A stretch of DNA of 64,000 nucleotides, taken from positions 38,388 through 102,387 of the forward strand of contig DAONET010000007.1 in the NCBI GenBank assembly GCA_035403225.1. Direction: 5' to 3'. This stretch comes from DAIRDK01 sp035403225. Its GTDB lineage: Bacteria > Bacteroidota > Bacteroidia > Bacteroidales > FEN-979. The notes under the pieces are model-generated. The model was not told the DNA's origin and ran no database searches. It saw only the letters and a list, made by a program, of their open reading frames with translations. The position numbers were made by a program, and so were the translations under genes. This document shows, in pieces, positions 1 to 8,473 of this stretch. The first letter of the stretch is position 1. Every line of letters starts with the position of its first letter.

Positions 1-164
1 GGATCCACTTTTTCAATGGCAAAGCCTGCATGTACCAGTACATAATCACCCACCTGCACCTCCTCCATCAGGGCCAGGCTTATGGGAGAAGTCACCCCTC
101 CGATCTCAACAATGGCGTCGGTATCGTCAATCAATATTATTTTTGCCGGTACGGCGAGACACAT
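1..164 (-). CDS. hypC: Hydrogenase assembly chaperone HypC, partial
   Basis: Small chaperone for [NiFe] hydrogenase maturation; the family binds HypD and the large-subunit precursor through its N-terminal cysteine. The reverse strand reads MCLAVPAKI from an ATG at 164, which is the family signature with Cys2. It continues for 54 codons with the expected beta-barrel pattern (IVEIGG, VGDYVLVHAGFAIEK) and then runs off the window edge, so only the extreme C-terminus is missing. The start lies inside the 3' end of hypF (38-base overlap), so the two are probably co-translated. The identification is secure despite truncation. Confidence 0.93.
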   Translation of the reverse strand, partial: MCLAVPAKIILIDDTDAIVEIGGVTSPISLALMEEVQVGDYVLVHAGFAIEKVD

Positions 165-2460
165 GCTGTTCCTTTCTTTTTGCTGCGATGACCAGTTGTC
201 CGAAGGCAATCCCGCCATCGTTGGCAGGCACCTTCGAGGAAAGATATACGTTAACCGGTTTTCCGGAAAATTTCTTCAGAAGCCCTTCTACCAGGTACCG
301 GTTCTGAAAAACGCCTCCGGATAACACGATCCCGGAAAGCCCTGTTCTGCGTGCCAGTTCCATTGATTTTTGGAAAATGAGGGCAATGATCGTGTTGTGG
401 AACCTGGCAGAGACGATGCCGGGATCCGTTCCAGCCAAAATATCATCAACTATCTGCCTGATTATCTGCGTAGTAACAACATGATCCGTCTCCGTAATCT
501 CGTAACCGTCGTCAACATCCGGGGTTATGATGGATTCAAGTTTCATCGGCGCTTCGGCTTCATAATCGCTGAACAAGCACAGTCCCAGCAAGGCCGAAAC
601 CGCATCAAACAACCGGCCTGCGCCGGAAGACAGCGGGGAATTGATTTCTTCGCTGATCATGGCCTTGATGAACTCACGCTGCAGCAGCGGAATTTCACGG
701 TTTATCATCAATGGCAACTCAAGAGCTTCTTCTCCATATAGTTTGAATAGAAAGGACACGGCTGTTCGCCAGGGTTCTTCAATGGCCTTATCTCCTCCGG
801 GGAGAGGGATGTATTCCAGGTGACTCACCCGTTCGAAACCGGTCAAATCGCAGATCAGGAACTCACCGCCCCAGATGCGATCATCTGTCCCATATCCGGT
901 CCCGTCGAAGCAAACGCCGATCACCTTCTCATCCAGTCCATATTCAGCCATCACCGAAGCAATGTGCGCATGATGATGCTGCACTTCCACTATCTTCGCA
1001 CGATGTCCTCCGTCATTCTGATGCTTTTTCATCTCTTCTGCAAACCCGGAAGAGAAATATCCGGGGTGCATATCCCTGACCACGGTAACAGGCGTATGAC
1101 GAAAAAGTCGTAAAAACTGCCCGATATTTCTCACATAGGAATCAGCGGATGCCGGGTTACTCAGGTCCCCGTTGTATTGTCCGCCAATGGCTTTATAATT
1201 CTTTCCAAGGCAAAAAGAATTATTCATCCCTGCTCCCAGCGCCAGTATCCCTTCTGCCCGGAACGGAATCCGTAAAAAGCCCGGGGTATATCCTCTGGAA
1301 CGGCGCAACATCCGTTCTTTCCCGCCTGCGATCATCACCACCGAATCGTCGCACAGGTTATATATCTGCCGGTTGTGAAGAAGGATGAAATCGGCTATCG
1401 GGGAAAGTTCCGTCATTGCCTCGTTGTCATCAAAGATGATCGGGTTGTCAGATATATTTCCGCTCGTAAAAACGATGATGTCCGTTCTCATCCTTTCAAA
1501 CATCTGATAGTGAAACGGCATATACGGAAGGATGAAACCCAGGGTATTCAGACCGGGATTGACCGCGACGGGAATGGAAGCCGGCAAGTCCCTGTCCTGA
1601 AGAACTTTCAGTAATACGATCGGTCTCCTCCATGAATGAAGGGAATATTCTTCCGCTTCACTCACCCTGCAATAGCGCCGGATTGTCTCCATATCCCTGG
1701 CCATCAAGGCGAAAGGTTTCCGGCTCCGGTTTTTCCTCTTTCTTAAAGTTTCCACCGCAAGGGGGTTCAGCGCATCACAAATGAGTTGGTATCCACCAAT
1801 TCCCTTGATAGCGCCAATCTGTCCGGCATCAATCCGGCGAGCTGTCTCATTCAGAATATCGTACAGAAAAGACCAAATTGCCTCACCGGCATGAAGCCTG
1901 TATTCAGGTCCGCAGTGATTGCAGGCGACAGGCTGGGCATGAAACCGGCGATCAGTAATGGTCCGGTATTCCCCGGCACATTGTTCGCACATCTCAAAGC
2001 CTGCCATGGTCGTGTTTTTCCGGTCATACGGCAACTCCCTGATGATGGAGAATCTGGGTCCGCAGTGGGTACAATTGATAAAAGGGAAGTCTTTCCGGTG
2101 CGGCTGGGCCTTCATATCCGACAGACACTCGTCACAGACAGCGATATCGGGAGAGATATCCGTTATTTCACCGGAGATCATAGTGCTTTTCCGGATAAGG
2201 AAACCTTGGCTTTTATTCTCTGCGACAGGGAATTCTTCTACACGATCGATACGGGCAGCGGAAGGAAATTCGTGTTGAAGGGCATAGCTGAATTTCCGCA
2301 TTTGATCTTCCGTCCCCTGTGCCTTGATGGTAACTCCCTTGTTGGTGTTCCGGACCCATCCTGAGATACCCTCACGCCAGGCGATCCGATAGACAAAAGG
2401 TCGGAATCCCACTCCCTGGACCAATCCGCTAACCTCAAACCGAAGCGCCTTTCTCATCAT
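127..2460 (-). CDS. hypF: Carbamoyltransferase HypF
   Basis: Makes the cyanide ligands of the [NiFe] centre from carbamoyl phosphate together with HypE. About 777 residues, the usual length. Domains in order: acylphosphatase (GLVQGVGFRPF at 12-22), four zinc-binding CxxC pairs (C109/C112, C130/C133, C158/C161, C180/C183), a YrdC-like domain (KGIGGYQLICDA), and a Kae1-like carbamoyltransferase domain (HHHAHIAS, FDGTGYG). I chose the ATG at 2460 (a second ATG follows at once). A TTG at 2487 is in frame but overlaps a TAnnTTTG promoter element. The gene heads a leftward hyp operon with hypC and is divergent from the Crp/Fnr gene. Confidence 0.95.
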   Translation of the reverse strand: MMRKALRFEVSGLVQGVGFRPFVYRIAWREGISGWVRNTNKGVTIKAQGTEDQMRKFSYALQHEFPSAARIDRVEEFPVAENKSQGFLIRKSTMISGEITDISPDIAVCDECLSDMKAQPHRKDFPFINCTHCGPRFSIIRELPYDRKNTTMAGFEMCEQCAGEYRTITDRRFHAQPVACNHCGPEYRLHAGEAIWSFLYDILNETARRIDAGQIGAIKGIGGYQLICDALNPLAVETLRKRKNRSRKPFALMARDMETIRRYCRVSEAEEYSLHSWRRPIVLLKVLQDRDLPASIPVAVNPGLNTLGFILPYMPFHYQMFERMRTDIIVFTSGNISDNPIIFDDNEAMTELSPIADFILLHNRQIYNLCDDSVVMIAGGKERMLRRSRGYTPGFLRIPFRAEGILALGAGMNNSFCLGKNYKAIGGQYNGDLSNPASADSYVRNIGQFLRLFRHTPVTVVRDMHPGYFSSGFAEEMKKHQNDGGHRAKIVEVQHHHAHIASVMAEYGLDEKVIGVCFDGTGYGTDDRIWGGEFLICDLTGFERVSHLEYIPLPGGDKAIEEPWRTAVSFLFKLYGEEALELPLMINREIPLLQREFIKAMISEEINSPLSSGAGRLFDAVSALLGLCLFSDYEAEAPMKLESIITPDVDDGYEITETDHVVTTQIIRQIVDDILAGTDPGIVSARFHNTIIALIFQKSMELARRTGLSGIVLSGGVFQNRYLVEGLLKKFSGKPVNVYLSSKVPANDGGIAFGQLVIAAKRKEQHVSRRTGKNNID

Positions 2461-2484
2461 ATAAAAAACATCAAACCCTTTAAT

Positions 2485-2492
2485 CAAAGTTA
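2485..2492 (-). promoter_or_regulatory. Bacteroidota -7 element for hypF
   Basis: The reverse strand reads TAACTTTG, a full match to TAnnTTTG, 24 bases before the hypF ATG. I see no clear TTTG at the -33 position, so this is a moderate call. Confidence 0.45.
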
Positions 2493-2523
2493 TGACGAAT
2501 TATGAAAAACCGGTTTTTTTTAT

Positions 2524-2531
2524 TAGATTTG
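2524..2531 (+). promoter_or_regulatory. Bacteroidota -7 element for the Crp/Fnr gene
   Basis: TAGATTTG matches TAnnTTTG and lies 21 bases before the ATG at 2553. This favours that ATG over the upstream ATG at 2502. No clear -33 TTTG. Confidence 0.4.
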
Positions 2532-2552
2532 TTAGAGACATCCATCCGGAAC

Positions 2553-3260
2553 ATGAAACGGCAGAAAGAAAATACGTGTGAGCATTGCAGTACCGAATTC
2601 GGCCATTTCTATTCTCATCTGGCCGCAGAGGACCTGGCGTTATTGAATGATCACAAAGAGAATCTCTTCCGAAGAAAAAACGAGATCCTTTTCCGGGAAG
2701 GTCAACGGCCGCAGGGAGTCTATTGCATCAGGGAAGGAGCCATCAAGATATTTCGCGAAGGAATTGACGGGCGGGAGATGATCACCCGCTTTGTGTTTCC
2801 CGGAGAATTTGTCGGGTTGAAAGCCATCATTTCCGGATCCCCTTATGCTGCTTCTGCCCTGGCCATCGAGGATACCTCGCTGTGTTTCATTTCCAAGAAT
2901 GATTTTTATCAGATCATGGTGAAGTACCCCGATTTCACCCGTGTGCTTGCTGTTTTACTTACGAAGATGCTGGAGCAGGCTGAAGAACGTATGATCTCAC
3001 TGGCCCAGAAGCCGGTAAGAGAACGGCTGGCAGAGACCCTGCTTTTCCTCGACCGAAGCTTCCATCCGTCAACGCATAACGGGAGCAGGAATTACCTGAA
3101 CCTGTCGCGCTACGACCTGGCAAATATTATCGGCACCGCCCCCGAAACAGTGATCAGGTTGCTGTCTGACTTTCGCGAACATCAATACATCTCCGTCAAA
3201 GGGAGAAAAATCTTCATCCTCAATCCATGGGAACTTCAGCGGATCATGAAATACGGCTGA
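2553..3260 (+). CDS. Crp/Fnr-family transcriptional regulator
   Basis: 235 residues. An N-terminal CEHC pair (C9/C12) is followed by a cyclic-nucleotide-binding-fold domain (about 30-140, FREGQRPQGVYCIREGAIKIF, FPGEFVG) and a C-terminal winged helix with LSRYDLANIIGTAPETVIRLLSDF. The HTH resembles FNR-type regulators that bind TTGAT-N4-ATCAA. Only two clustered cysteines are seen near the N-terminus, so an FNR-type [4Fe-4S] sensor is possible but not shown. An FNR-like box lies just downstream (3274-3287), before the Hdr/Mvh operon, which makes this the likely local regulator. An in-frame ATG at 2502 would add 17 residues. Confidence 0.85.
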   Translation: MKRQKENTCEHCSTEFGHFYSHLAAEDLALLNDHKENLFRRKNEILFREGQRPQGVYCIREGAIKIFREGIDGREMITRFVFPGEFVGLKAIISGSPYAASALAIEDTSLCFISKNDFYQIMVKYPDFTRVLAVLLTKMLEQAEERMISLAQKPVRERLAETLLFLDRSFHPSTHNGSRNYLNLSRYDLANIIGTAPETVIRLLSDFREHQYISVKGRKIFILNPWELQRIMKYG

Positions 3261-3273
3261 ATACTTCCAAAAC

Positions 3274-3287
3274 CTGATAAATATCAT
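3274..3287 (+). promoter_or_regulatory. FNR-like operator upstream of the Hdr/Mvh operon
   Basis: CTGATAAATATCAT contains a perfect TGAT-N4-ATCA inverted repeat and matches 8 of 10 fixed bases of the FNR consensus. A near -7 element (TATTTTG, 3311-3317, one base short of TAnnTTTG) would put the transcription start near 3322. The box centre would then be close to -41.5, the class II activator position. The start is inferred. Confidence 0.55.
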
Positions 3288-3337
3288 TTTTTCAGGGTCC
3301 TTTTATACGTTATTTTGTGTATATATTGGCATAGTGT

Positions 3338-5149
3338 ATGAAAACCCGTCAAAATACGGGGCTTTTCTTCCTTGATCCGGCACAGCAAAAGAGTTATCTG
3401 CCTGATTATAAAGAATTAGGAAAATACGTCCTATCGCTGGATCCTGCTCTTCAAGTCTGGTTTTACGGTGACTCTCCGCTAACAGAGAAAAGTATACGGG
3501 AAGTGATCCTTGCGAGGAACCTGGATCAGCTGATCCTGGCCGGGGAGATGCCGGGGCTGATGAAACCGATGTTCGTAAAATGCATGGAGAAAGAGCATAA
3601 AGACGGCACACAAGTCTGCCTCGTCTCTTTCCGGGATTATGGGATACAACCCGGTCAGGAAGACCGTATCAGGCAGCTGCTGGCTTGTGTGATCATGGAT
3701 GTTCCATACCCCTTCGCTGCCAAACCCGATGAAGTTCCCGTAAACCCAGCCACCCTGGTGATCGGTGGCGGGATCACCGGCATCCAGGCGGCCCTGGAGA
3801 TTGCGTATGCCAATTTCCCGGTTTACCTGGTCGAAAAGAGCGGGACCATTGGCGGGAAAATGGCCACTTTCGATAAAACATTTCCTACACTCGACTGCGC
3901 CGCCTGCATCCTGACACCCAAAATGGTGGAACTGAATCAACACCCCGACATTCATCTCATGACTTGTGCGGAAGTGACAGGAGTATCCGGCGCCCCAGGC
4001 AATTACCGGGTCCGTATTCTGAAGAGAGCAAGAAAAGTCAACCTGAACACCTGCATCGGCTGCGGAACCTGCGCCGAAAAATGCCCCGCTTCCGTCCCCA
4101 GTGAATTCGATGCCGGAACAACTACCAGAAAAGCCATCTATATTCCATTCCCACAAGCAGTTCCAAACAAATACATGGTCGATCCTACCGCCTGTATCTA
4201 CCTGAAAACCGGAAAATGCAAAGCCTGCGTAAAAGCCTGTCCCGTACCCGATTGTATCAATCTTGATGCGCCCGATGAAACCGTGGAAATCACCGTGGGG
4301 AACATCATCGTGGCTACCGGATACCGTCCTTTTGATGCCGGGAGAATTCCTCAGTACGGGTATGGGAAATTCCCCAATGTCGTCACCTCACTTGAGTTTG
4401 AGCGGTTATTGAATGCATCCGGCCCGACAGGCGGAGATATCCACCTGCGGGGAAAGGATAAAAAAGGAATTCCTGTATTTACCACTGACGAACCAAAACC
4501 GGAAAAAATCGCCATCGTACATTGCGTCGGAAGCCGGGATAAAAACTATAACCCTTATTGTTCGCGTGTTTGCTGTATGTATTCCCTGAAATTCGCTCAC
4601 CTCATCCTTGATAAACTCCCGGATGCAGAGGTGTTTGAATATTTTATCGATATGCGGGCTTTCGGAAAAGGATACGAGGAGTTTTATGAGCGTATCAAAG
4701 AAGAAAATGTGAATATTATCAGGGGAAAGACTGCTAAAGTGGAAGAGTCAAACGGCAAACTGCTCATCCGTGGAGAAGACATCCTGAAAGGAGAAGTGGT
4801 CGTTCAGAAAGTGGATATGGTGGTGCTCTCAGTCGGCATGGAACCTTCCGACGGAACCTTTGAGTTGGCGAAAATGTTGAATATCAATGTCTCGGAAGAT
4901 GGCTGGTTTCAGGAATACGATTATAATGCTTCCCCAACCGACACCTTGCATGGCGGGGTGATGATCGCAGGCACCTGTCAGGGGCCCAGGGACATCCCCG
5001 ATTGCGTGGCTCATGGCTCCTCCGCTGCCGCCTGCGTAATTCGCTCTATCATGAAAGGTAGTATACCGGAGGACATCCGGGAGGTCACGCTGAAGCGTGT
5101 AGAAGAAAATATCAAAAAAATGTTAGAGGTTAAACACCCGGGTCCATGA
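3338..5149 (+). CDS. HdrA-like FAD/iron-sulfur oxidoreductase subunit
   Basis: 603 residues, related to heterodisulfide reductase subunit A and QmoA/QmoB. An N-terminal region of about 130 residues of unclear role precedes the FAD fold (VIGGGITGIQAA, 141-152), an HdrA-type LDCAAC motif (C187, C190), a [4Fe-4S] ferredoxin motif (C239, C242, C245, C249) and a second cysteine cluster (C286, C294, C297, C301, C306). The C-terminal part carries HCVGSRD, CSRVCCMYSLKFA and GTCQGPRDIPDC, all typical of HdrA. It would pass electrons between flavin and Fe-S clusters of the complex encoded by the next six genes. First gene of the operon; the next start overlaps its stop (ATGA). Confidence 0.9.
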   Translation: MKTRQNTGLFFLDPAQQKSYLPDYKELGKYVLSLDPALQVWFYGDSPLTEKSIREVILARNLDQLILAGEMPGLMKPMFVKCMEKEHKDGTQVCLVSFRDYGIQPGQEDRIRQLLACVIMDVPYPFAAKPDEVPVNPATLVIGGGITGIQAALEIAYANFPVYLVEKSGTIGGKMATFDKTFPTLDCAACILTPKMVELNQHPDIHLMTCAEVTGVSGAPGNYRVRILKRARKVNLNTCIGCGTCAEKCPASVPSEFDAGTTTRKAIYIPFPQAVPNKYMVDPTACIYLKTGKCKACVKACPVPDCINLDAPDETVEITVGNIIVATGYRPFDAGRIPQYGYGKFPNVVTSLEFERLLNASGPTGGDIHLRGKDKKGIPVFTTDEPKPEKIAIVHCVGSRDKNYNPYCSRVCCMYSLKFAHLILDKLPDAEVFEYFIDMRAFGKGYEEFYERIKEENVNIIRGKTAKVEESNGKLLIRGEDILKGEVVVQKVDMVVLSVGMEPSDGTFELAKMLNINVSEDGWFQEYDYNASPTDTLHGGVMIAGTCQGPRDIPDCVAHGSSAAACVIRSIMKGSIPEDIREVTLKRVEENIKKMLEVKHPGP

Positions 5150-6315
5150 GCACTCGTGTCAATCCCGATCTGAGAAACGAACTGCTGAAGTTCGGCATCG
5201 GCGACTGGAACGCCTGTTACCACTGTGGTAACTGCACTGCCATTTGCCCGCTCTCCGAAACCGGATTTCTGTTCCCCCGGAAAAAGATCCGGTTGATGCA
5301 GATGGGTCTGGAGGATAAACTTGCATCCAGCGTTGAACCCTGGCTCTGCTATTATTGTGGCGATTGTTCTGAGACCTGTCCCCGCGAAGCCAACCCGGGT
5401 GAGCTCATGATGTCGCTCCGGCGGTACCTCACCTCTGTTTACGACTGGACAGGACTATCCAAGAAATTCTATACTTCGGAAGTATGGGAGCTTTCATTTA
5501 TTTTGGCCATGGCAGCTATGGTGGTGGTCTTCTTCCTGAAGTTCCTCCCTGCCATGGGCTATACCTTCACCCGGGAACTGACAACGGAAGGGGGTGTGAA
5601 GATCAACTCCTTCGCTCCGCCCGATATCATGGAGATGCTTGATTGGATCATGGCCGTCATCGTGGCAGGGCTGCTGATCTCCAACATCCTGAGAATGTAT
5701 TACAAAATCGTCTGGAAATATACGAATACCAAAGTCTCCCTGTGGGTCCATATCCGGGAATTCTGGCGACTGATTTTCAACTTTGCCGTACAACCTAAAT
5801 TCTCGAAGTGCGGCAGCCGGCAGTACTGGCTTTCCCACTGGCTCCTGATGTCAGGATATACGATCATGTTTATTCTGATTGTCGTATACCTTCCCTGGTT
5901 CCAGACCGAAAAGGTGCTGCCTTGGTGGCATCCGCAACGAAGCCTTGGTTATTATGCGACCTTCGGACTCCTTTTCGGACTCATCTTTGTACTGGTTGGC
6001 CGCTTACGGAGAAAAAGTGTCAAATTCAGGTTCTCGCACATGAGCGACTGGCTGTTTATCGTGATGCTCACGCTCACAGTCTCATCAGGCATTCTGGTTC
6101 ATCTTTTCCGGGTGAATGGCATGGCGATGGCCACATATGTGAGCTATATCTTCCACATCGCGATCCTGGTGCCGATGATCTTGATCGAAGTACCCTTTTC
6201 CAAATGGTCCCACCTCGCCTACCGGCCATTTGCCGTTTATTTCCAGCAACTTCAGAAATACGCTGTTCCCCGGAAAGGGAGTAAAACAACACCGCTATGG
6301 AAGAGATCAGGATAG
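5146..6315 (+). CDS. QmoC-like membrane ferredoxin (HdrC-cytochrome b-type fusion)
   Basis: 389 residues. The N-terminal HdrC-like part holds two [4Fe-4S] motifs (C24/C27/C30/C34 and C68/C71/C74/C78). The rest is a membrane domain with about six predicted helices (near 112-135, 162-182, 225-248, 265-285, 300-320, 328-350). Histidines in or near the helices (LSHWLLM, LVHLFR, IFHIAIL) are candidate haem ligands. This layout is that of QmoC, which links a cytosolic Hdr-like module to menaquinone. It implies the hydrogenase complex is membrane-anchored. It overlaps both neighbours. The electron acceptor is inferred, not shown. Confidence 0.87.
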   Translation: MSTRVNPDLRNELLKFGIGDWNACYHCGNCTAICPLSETGFLFPRKKIRLMQMGLEDKLASSVEPWLCYYCGDCSETCPREANPGELMMSLRRYLTSVYDWTGLSKKFYTSEVWELSFILAMAAMVVVFFLKFLPAMGYTFTRELTTEGGVKINSFAPPDIMEMLDWIMAVIVAGLLISNILRMYYKIVWKYTNTKVSLWVHIREFWRLIFNFAVQPKFSKCGSRQYWLSHWLLMSGYTIMFILIVVYLPWFQTEKVLPWWHPQRSLGYYATFGLLFGLIFVLVGRLRRKSVKFRFSHMSDWLFIVMLTLTVSSGILVHLFRVNGMAMATYVSYIFHIAILVPMILIEVPFSKWSHLAYRPFAVYFQQLQKYAVPRKGSKTTPLWKRSG

Positions 6316-8036
6316 GGGTATACATATGCTGGTGCGGAACGAATATCTCGAAGATGGTAGATGTGGAAGCAGCTGCCGCAGAGATCGGAAGGCTCCCTGA
6401 TGTGGTGCTGGCCAAGACTTATAAGTACATGTGTTCCGATCCGGGTCAGGATCTGATCATCAAAGACATCCACAGCCATCATCTGAACAGGGTCGTAGTG
6501 GCGGCATGCAGTCCGCGAATCCATGAGATGACGTTCCGGAAGGCCGTCGAAAAAGCCGGCATTAACCCCTATCTGTTTGAGATGGCCAATATCCGGGAGC
6601 AGGATTCCTGGGTGCATACCGACCGGAGCGAAGCAACCAGTAAAGCCATCGGACTGATTGCTGCAGCCGTTTCCCGGGTACATTATCATTCCCCGCTGGA
6701 AAAAAGATCCGTTCCCGTCAACCCTGCCACCCTGATCCTGGGAGGCGGCATTGCCGGAATGACAGCCGCCCTGGAGATTGCCGACGCCGGGAAACAGGTT
6801 TACCTGGTTGAAAGAACCAACCGGCTGGGCGGGCTGGTATCGAAATTCGATCTCACTTACCCCGACCTGTCGTCAGCCCGACAACTGATCCGGCCAATCA
6901 TCCAAAAAACCATGAATCATCCCCTCATCAGGGTCTTTTACCGCACTGAAGTGGAGGAAGTGAAAGGTTATATCGGCAATTTCACCACGATACTGCAGAT
7001 ACCGGAAGAGGGAGAGACAGAACTCAGTTTCGGCAATATCATTGTTGCTGTCGGCCTGCGGCCCTTCGATCCCTCCGTGATCCCGGAATACGGATACGGC
7101 AGATTCCCTGATGTAGTCACCTCCCTGCAATTTGAAGAGATGATCGGGACAGGCCGGCTACTTACCAAACGGGGCCAGGAACCACGTAATATCGCGATCA
7201 TTCATTGTGTGGGAAGCCGGAATAGAAAATACCACGAATATTGTTCCCGCACTTGCTGCATGGTTGCCTTGAAATTCACCAACCAGATCCGCTCTGCCCT
7301 GCCTGATGCAAACATCTTCGAGATATACGCTGATATGAGAGCCATCGGCAAAAGAGCAGAGGAATTCTATGCCAGAACCACCCATCAGCAGATCATCTTC
7401 CTCATGTTTGATCAGCAGGATTCTTTACCCGTGATCAAAGAGGCTTCTAAGAATGATAACTGCAACCTGATCATCACCATGAACGAACTGCTCTCCGGAG
7501 AGAACATCGAAGTGCCGGTCGACATGGTGATCCTGATGGTCAATATGGAAGCGCACGAGAATGTCAAAAAGGTGGTTCATGCGGTAGGTGTAAGTCTGTG
7601 CGGGAACCAGTTCATGATCGAGAAACACCCCAAACTGGATCCCGTCGCCACCACCACCGGCGGCGTGTACATCGTCGGTACCTGTCAGGGTCCCAAAGAC
7701 ATACCCGATACGGTGACGCAGGCCCGGGCAGCAGCCGCAAGGGTGCTGGGGACCATCGCCACGGGTACCGTCCCGGTAGAAGTCACCACCGCCTTTATCA
7801 ACGACAAACTCTGCTGCGGATGCCAGACCTGTATCCTCGTCTGTCCTTATTCTGCCATCTCTTTCAACCAGGAGAAAAAAGTCTCCGAAGTAAATGAGGC
7901 CTTGTGCAAAGGCTGTGGCACCTGCGGAGCCACCTGCCCAGCCGGAGCAATTACCTCCCGGAACTTTACCGATGAACAGATCCTCTCTCAGGTCGAGGGA
8001 ATCCTGGCCATGTCATTTAAAGACCAATCCGTATGA
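6297..8036 (+). CDS. hdrA: HdrA-like FAD/iron-sulfur oxidoreductase subunit, second copy
   Basis: 579 residues. It begins with the HdrA N-terminal motif YICWCGTNIS (C11, C13). The FAD fold follows (LGGGIAGMTAA, 148-158), then HCVGSRN, CSRTCCMVALKF and GTCQGPKDIPDT. It ends in two [4Fe-4S] ferredoxin motifs (C506/C509/C512/C516 and C537/C540/C543/C547). Unlike the first copy it lacks the LDCAAC motif. The two proteins are therefore distinct partners, as QmoA and QmoB are. It starts inside the preceding gene (19-base overlap) and overlaps mvhD by four bases. In methanogens HdrA carries the bifurcating flavin; whether this one bifurcates cannot be told from sequence. Confidence 0.9.
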   Translation: MEEIRIGVYICWCGTNISKMVDVEAAAAEIGRLPDVVLAKTYKYMCSDPGQDLIIKDIHSHHLNRVVVAACSPRIHEMTFRKAVEKAGINPYLFEMANIREQDSWVHTDRSEATSKAIGLIAAAVSRVHYHSPLEKRSVPVNPATLILGGGIAGMTAALEIADAGKQVYLVERTNRLGGLVSKFDLTYPDLSSARQLIRPIIQKTMNHPLIRVFYRTEVEEVKGYIGNFTTILQIPEEGETELSFGNIIVAVGLRPFDPSVIPEYGYGRFPDVVTSLQFEEMIGTGRLLTKRGQEPRNIAIIHCVGSRNRKYHEYCSRTCCMVALKFTNQIRSALPDANIFEIYADMRAIGKRAEEFYARTTHQQIIFLMFDQQDSLPVIKEASKNDNCNLIITMNELLSGENIEVPVDMVILMVNMEAHENVKKVVHAVGVSLCGNQFMIEKHPKLDPVATTTGGVYIVGTCQGPKDIPDTVTQARAAAARVLGTIATGTVPVEVTTAFINDKLCCGCQTCILVCPYSAISFNQEKKVSEVNEALCKGCGTCGATCPAGAITSRNFTDEQILSQVEGILAMSFKDQSV

Positions 8037-8473
8037 ACTTCAGACCAACCATCATCGCTTTCCTGTGCAACTGGTGCGCATATACCGGGGCTGACCTGGC
8101 CGGTACCTCCCGGATGAAATATGCTCCCAACATCCGCATCATCCGGGTGATGTGCTCCGGTCGGATCGAGCCCTCCTTCGTGTTGAAAGCCTACCGGAAA
8201 GGAGCTGACGGCGTGCTCATCTGCGGATGCCACCCCGGTGACTGCCATTATCAGACCGGAAATTACCGCTGTCTGCGCCGGTACAAGCTCTTGGTCAAAT
8301 ATCTCGAACAAATGGGGATCGAAAAAGAACGAACCAGACTTGAATGGATCTCGGCCAGCGAAGGAAAACAATTCGCCGAGCTGGTCAACAGCATGACCCT
8401 CACCATCCTGAATCTCGGACCGGCAAAAATCAAATACATGCCGGAATACCAACCTCAAAACCAGCAACTATGA
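8033..8473 (+). CDS. mvhD: MvhD-like [2Fe-2S] hydrogenase adaptor subunit
   Basis: 146 residues. MvhD carries electrons from the group 3c [NiFe] hydrogenase to HdrA. The cysteine pattern fits: C12 and C15 (FLCNWCAYTGAD), C41 (MCSGRI), C64, C66 and C71 (ICGCHPGDCHY) and C80. It lies directly between the second HdrA and the hydrogenase small subunit, and its stop overlaps the next start (ATGA at 8470). Confidence 0.92.
   Translation: MNFRPTIIAFLCNWCAYTGADLAGTSRMKYAPNIRIIRVMCSGRIEPSFVLKAYRKGADGVLICGCHPGDCHYQTGNYRCLRRYKLLVKYLEQMGIEKERTRLEWISASEGKQFAELVNSMTLTILNLGPAKIKYMPEYQPQNQQL

Noticed and set aside
2461..2487. TTG start of hypF at 2487
   Set aside because: It overlaps a TAnnTTTG element, and homology to HypF begins right after the ATG at 2457-2460.
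8344..8469. Longer N-terminus for the hydrogenase small subunit
   Set aside because: The extra 42 codons are an out-of-frame reading of mvhD; the ATG at 8470 overlaps the mvhD stop in the same way as the other operon junctions.
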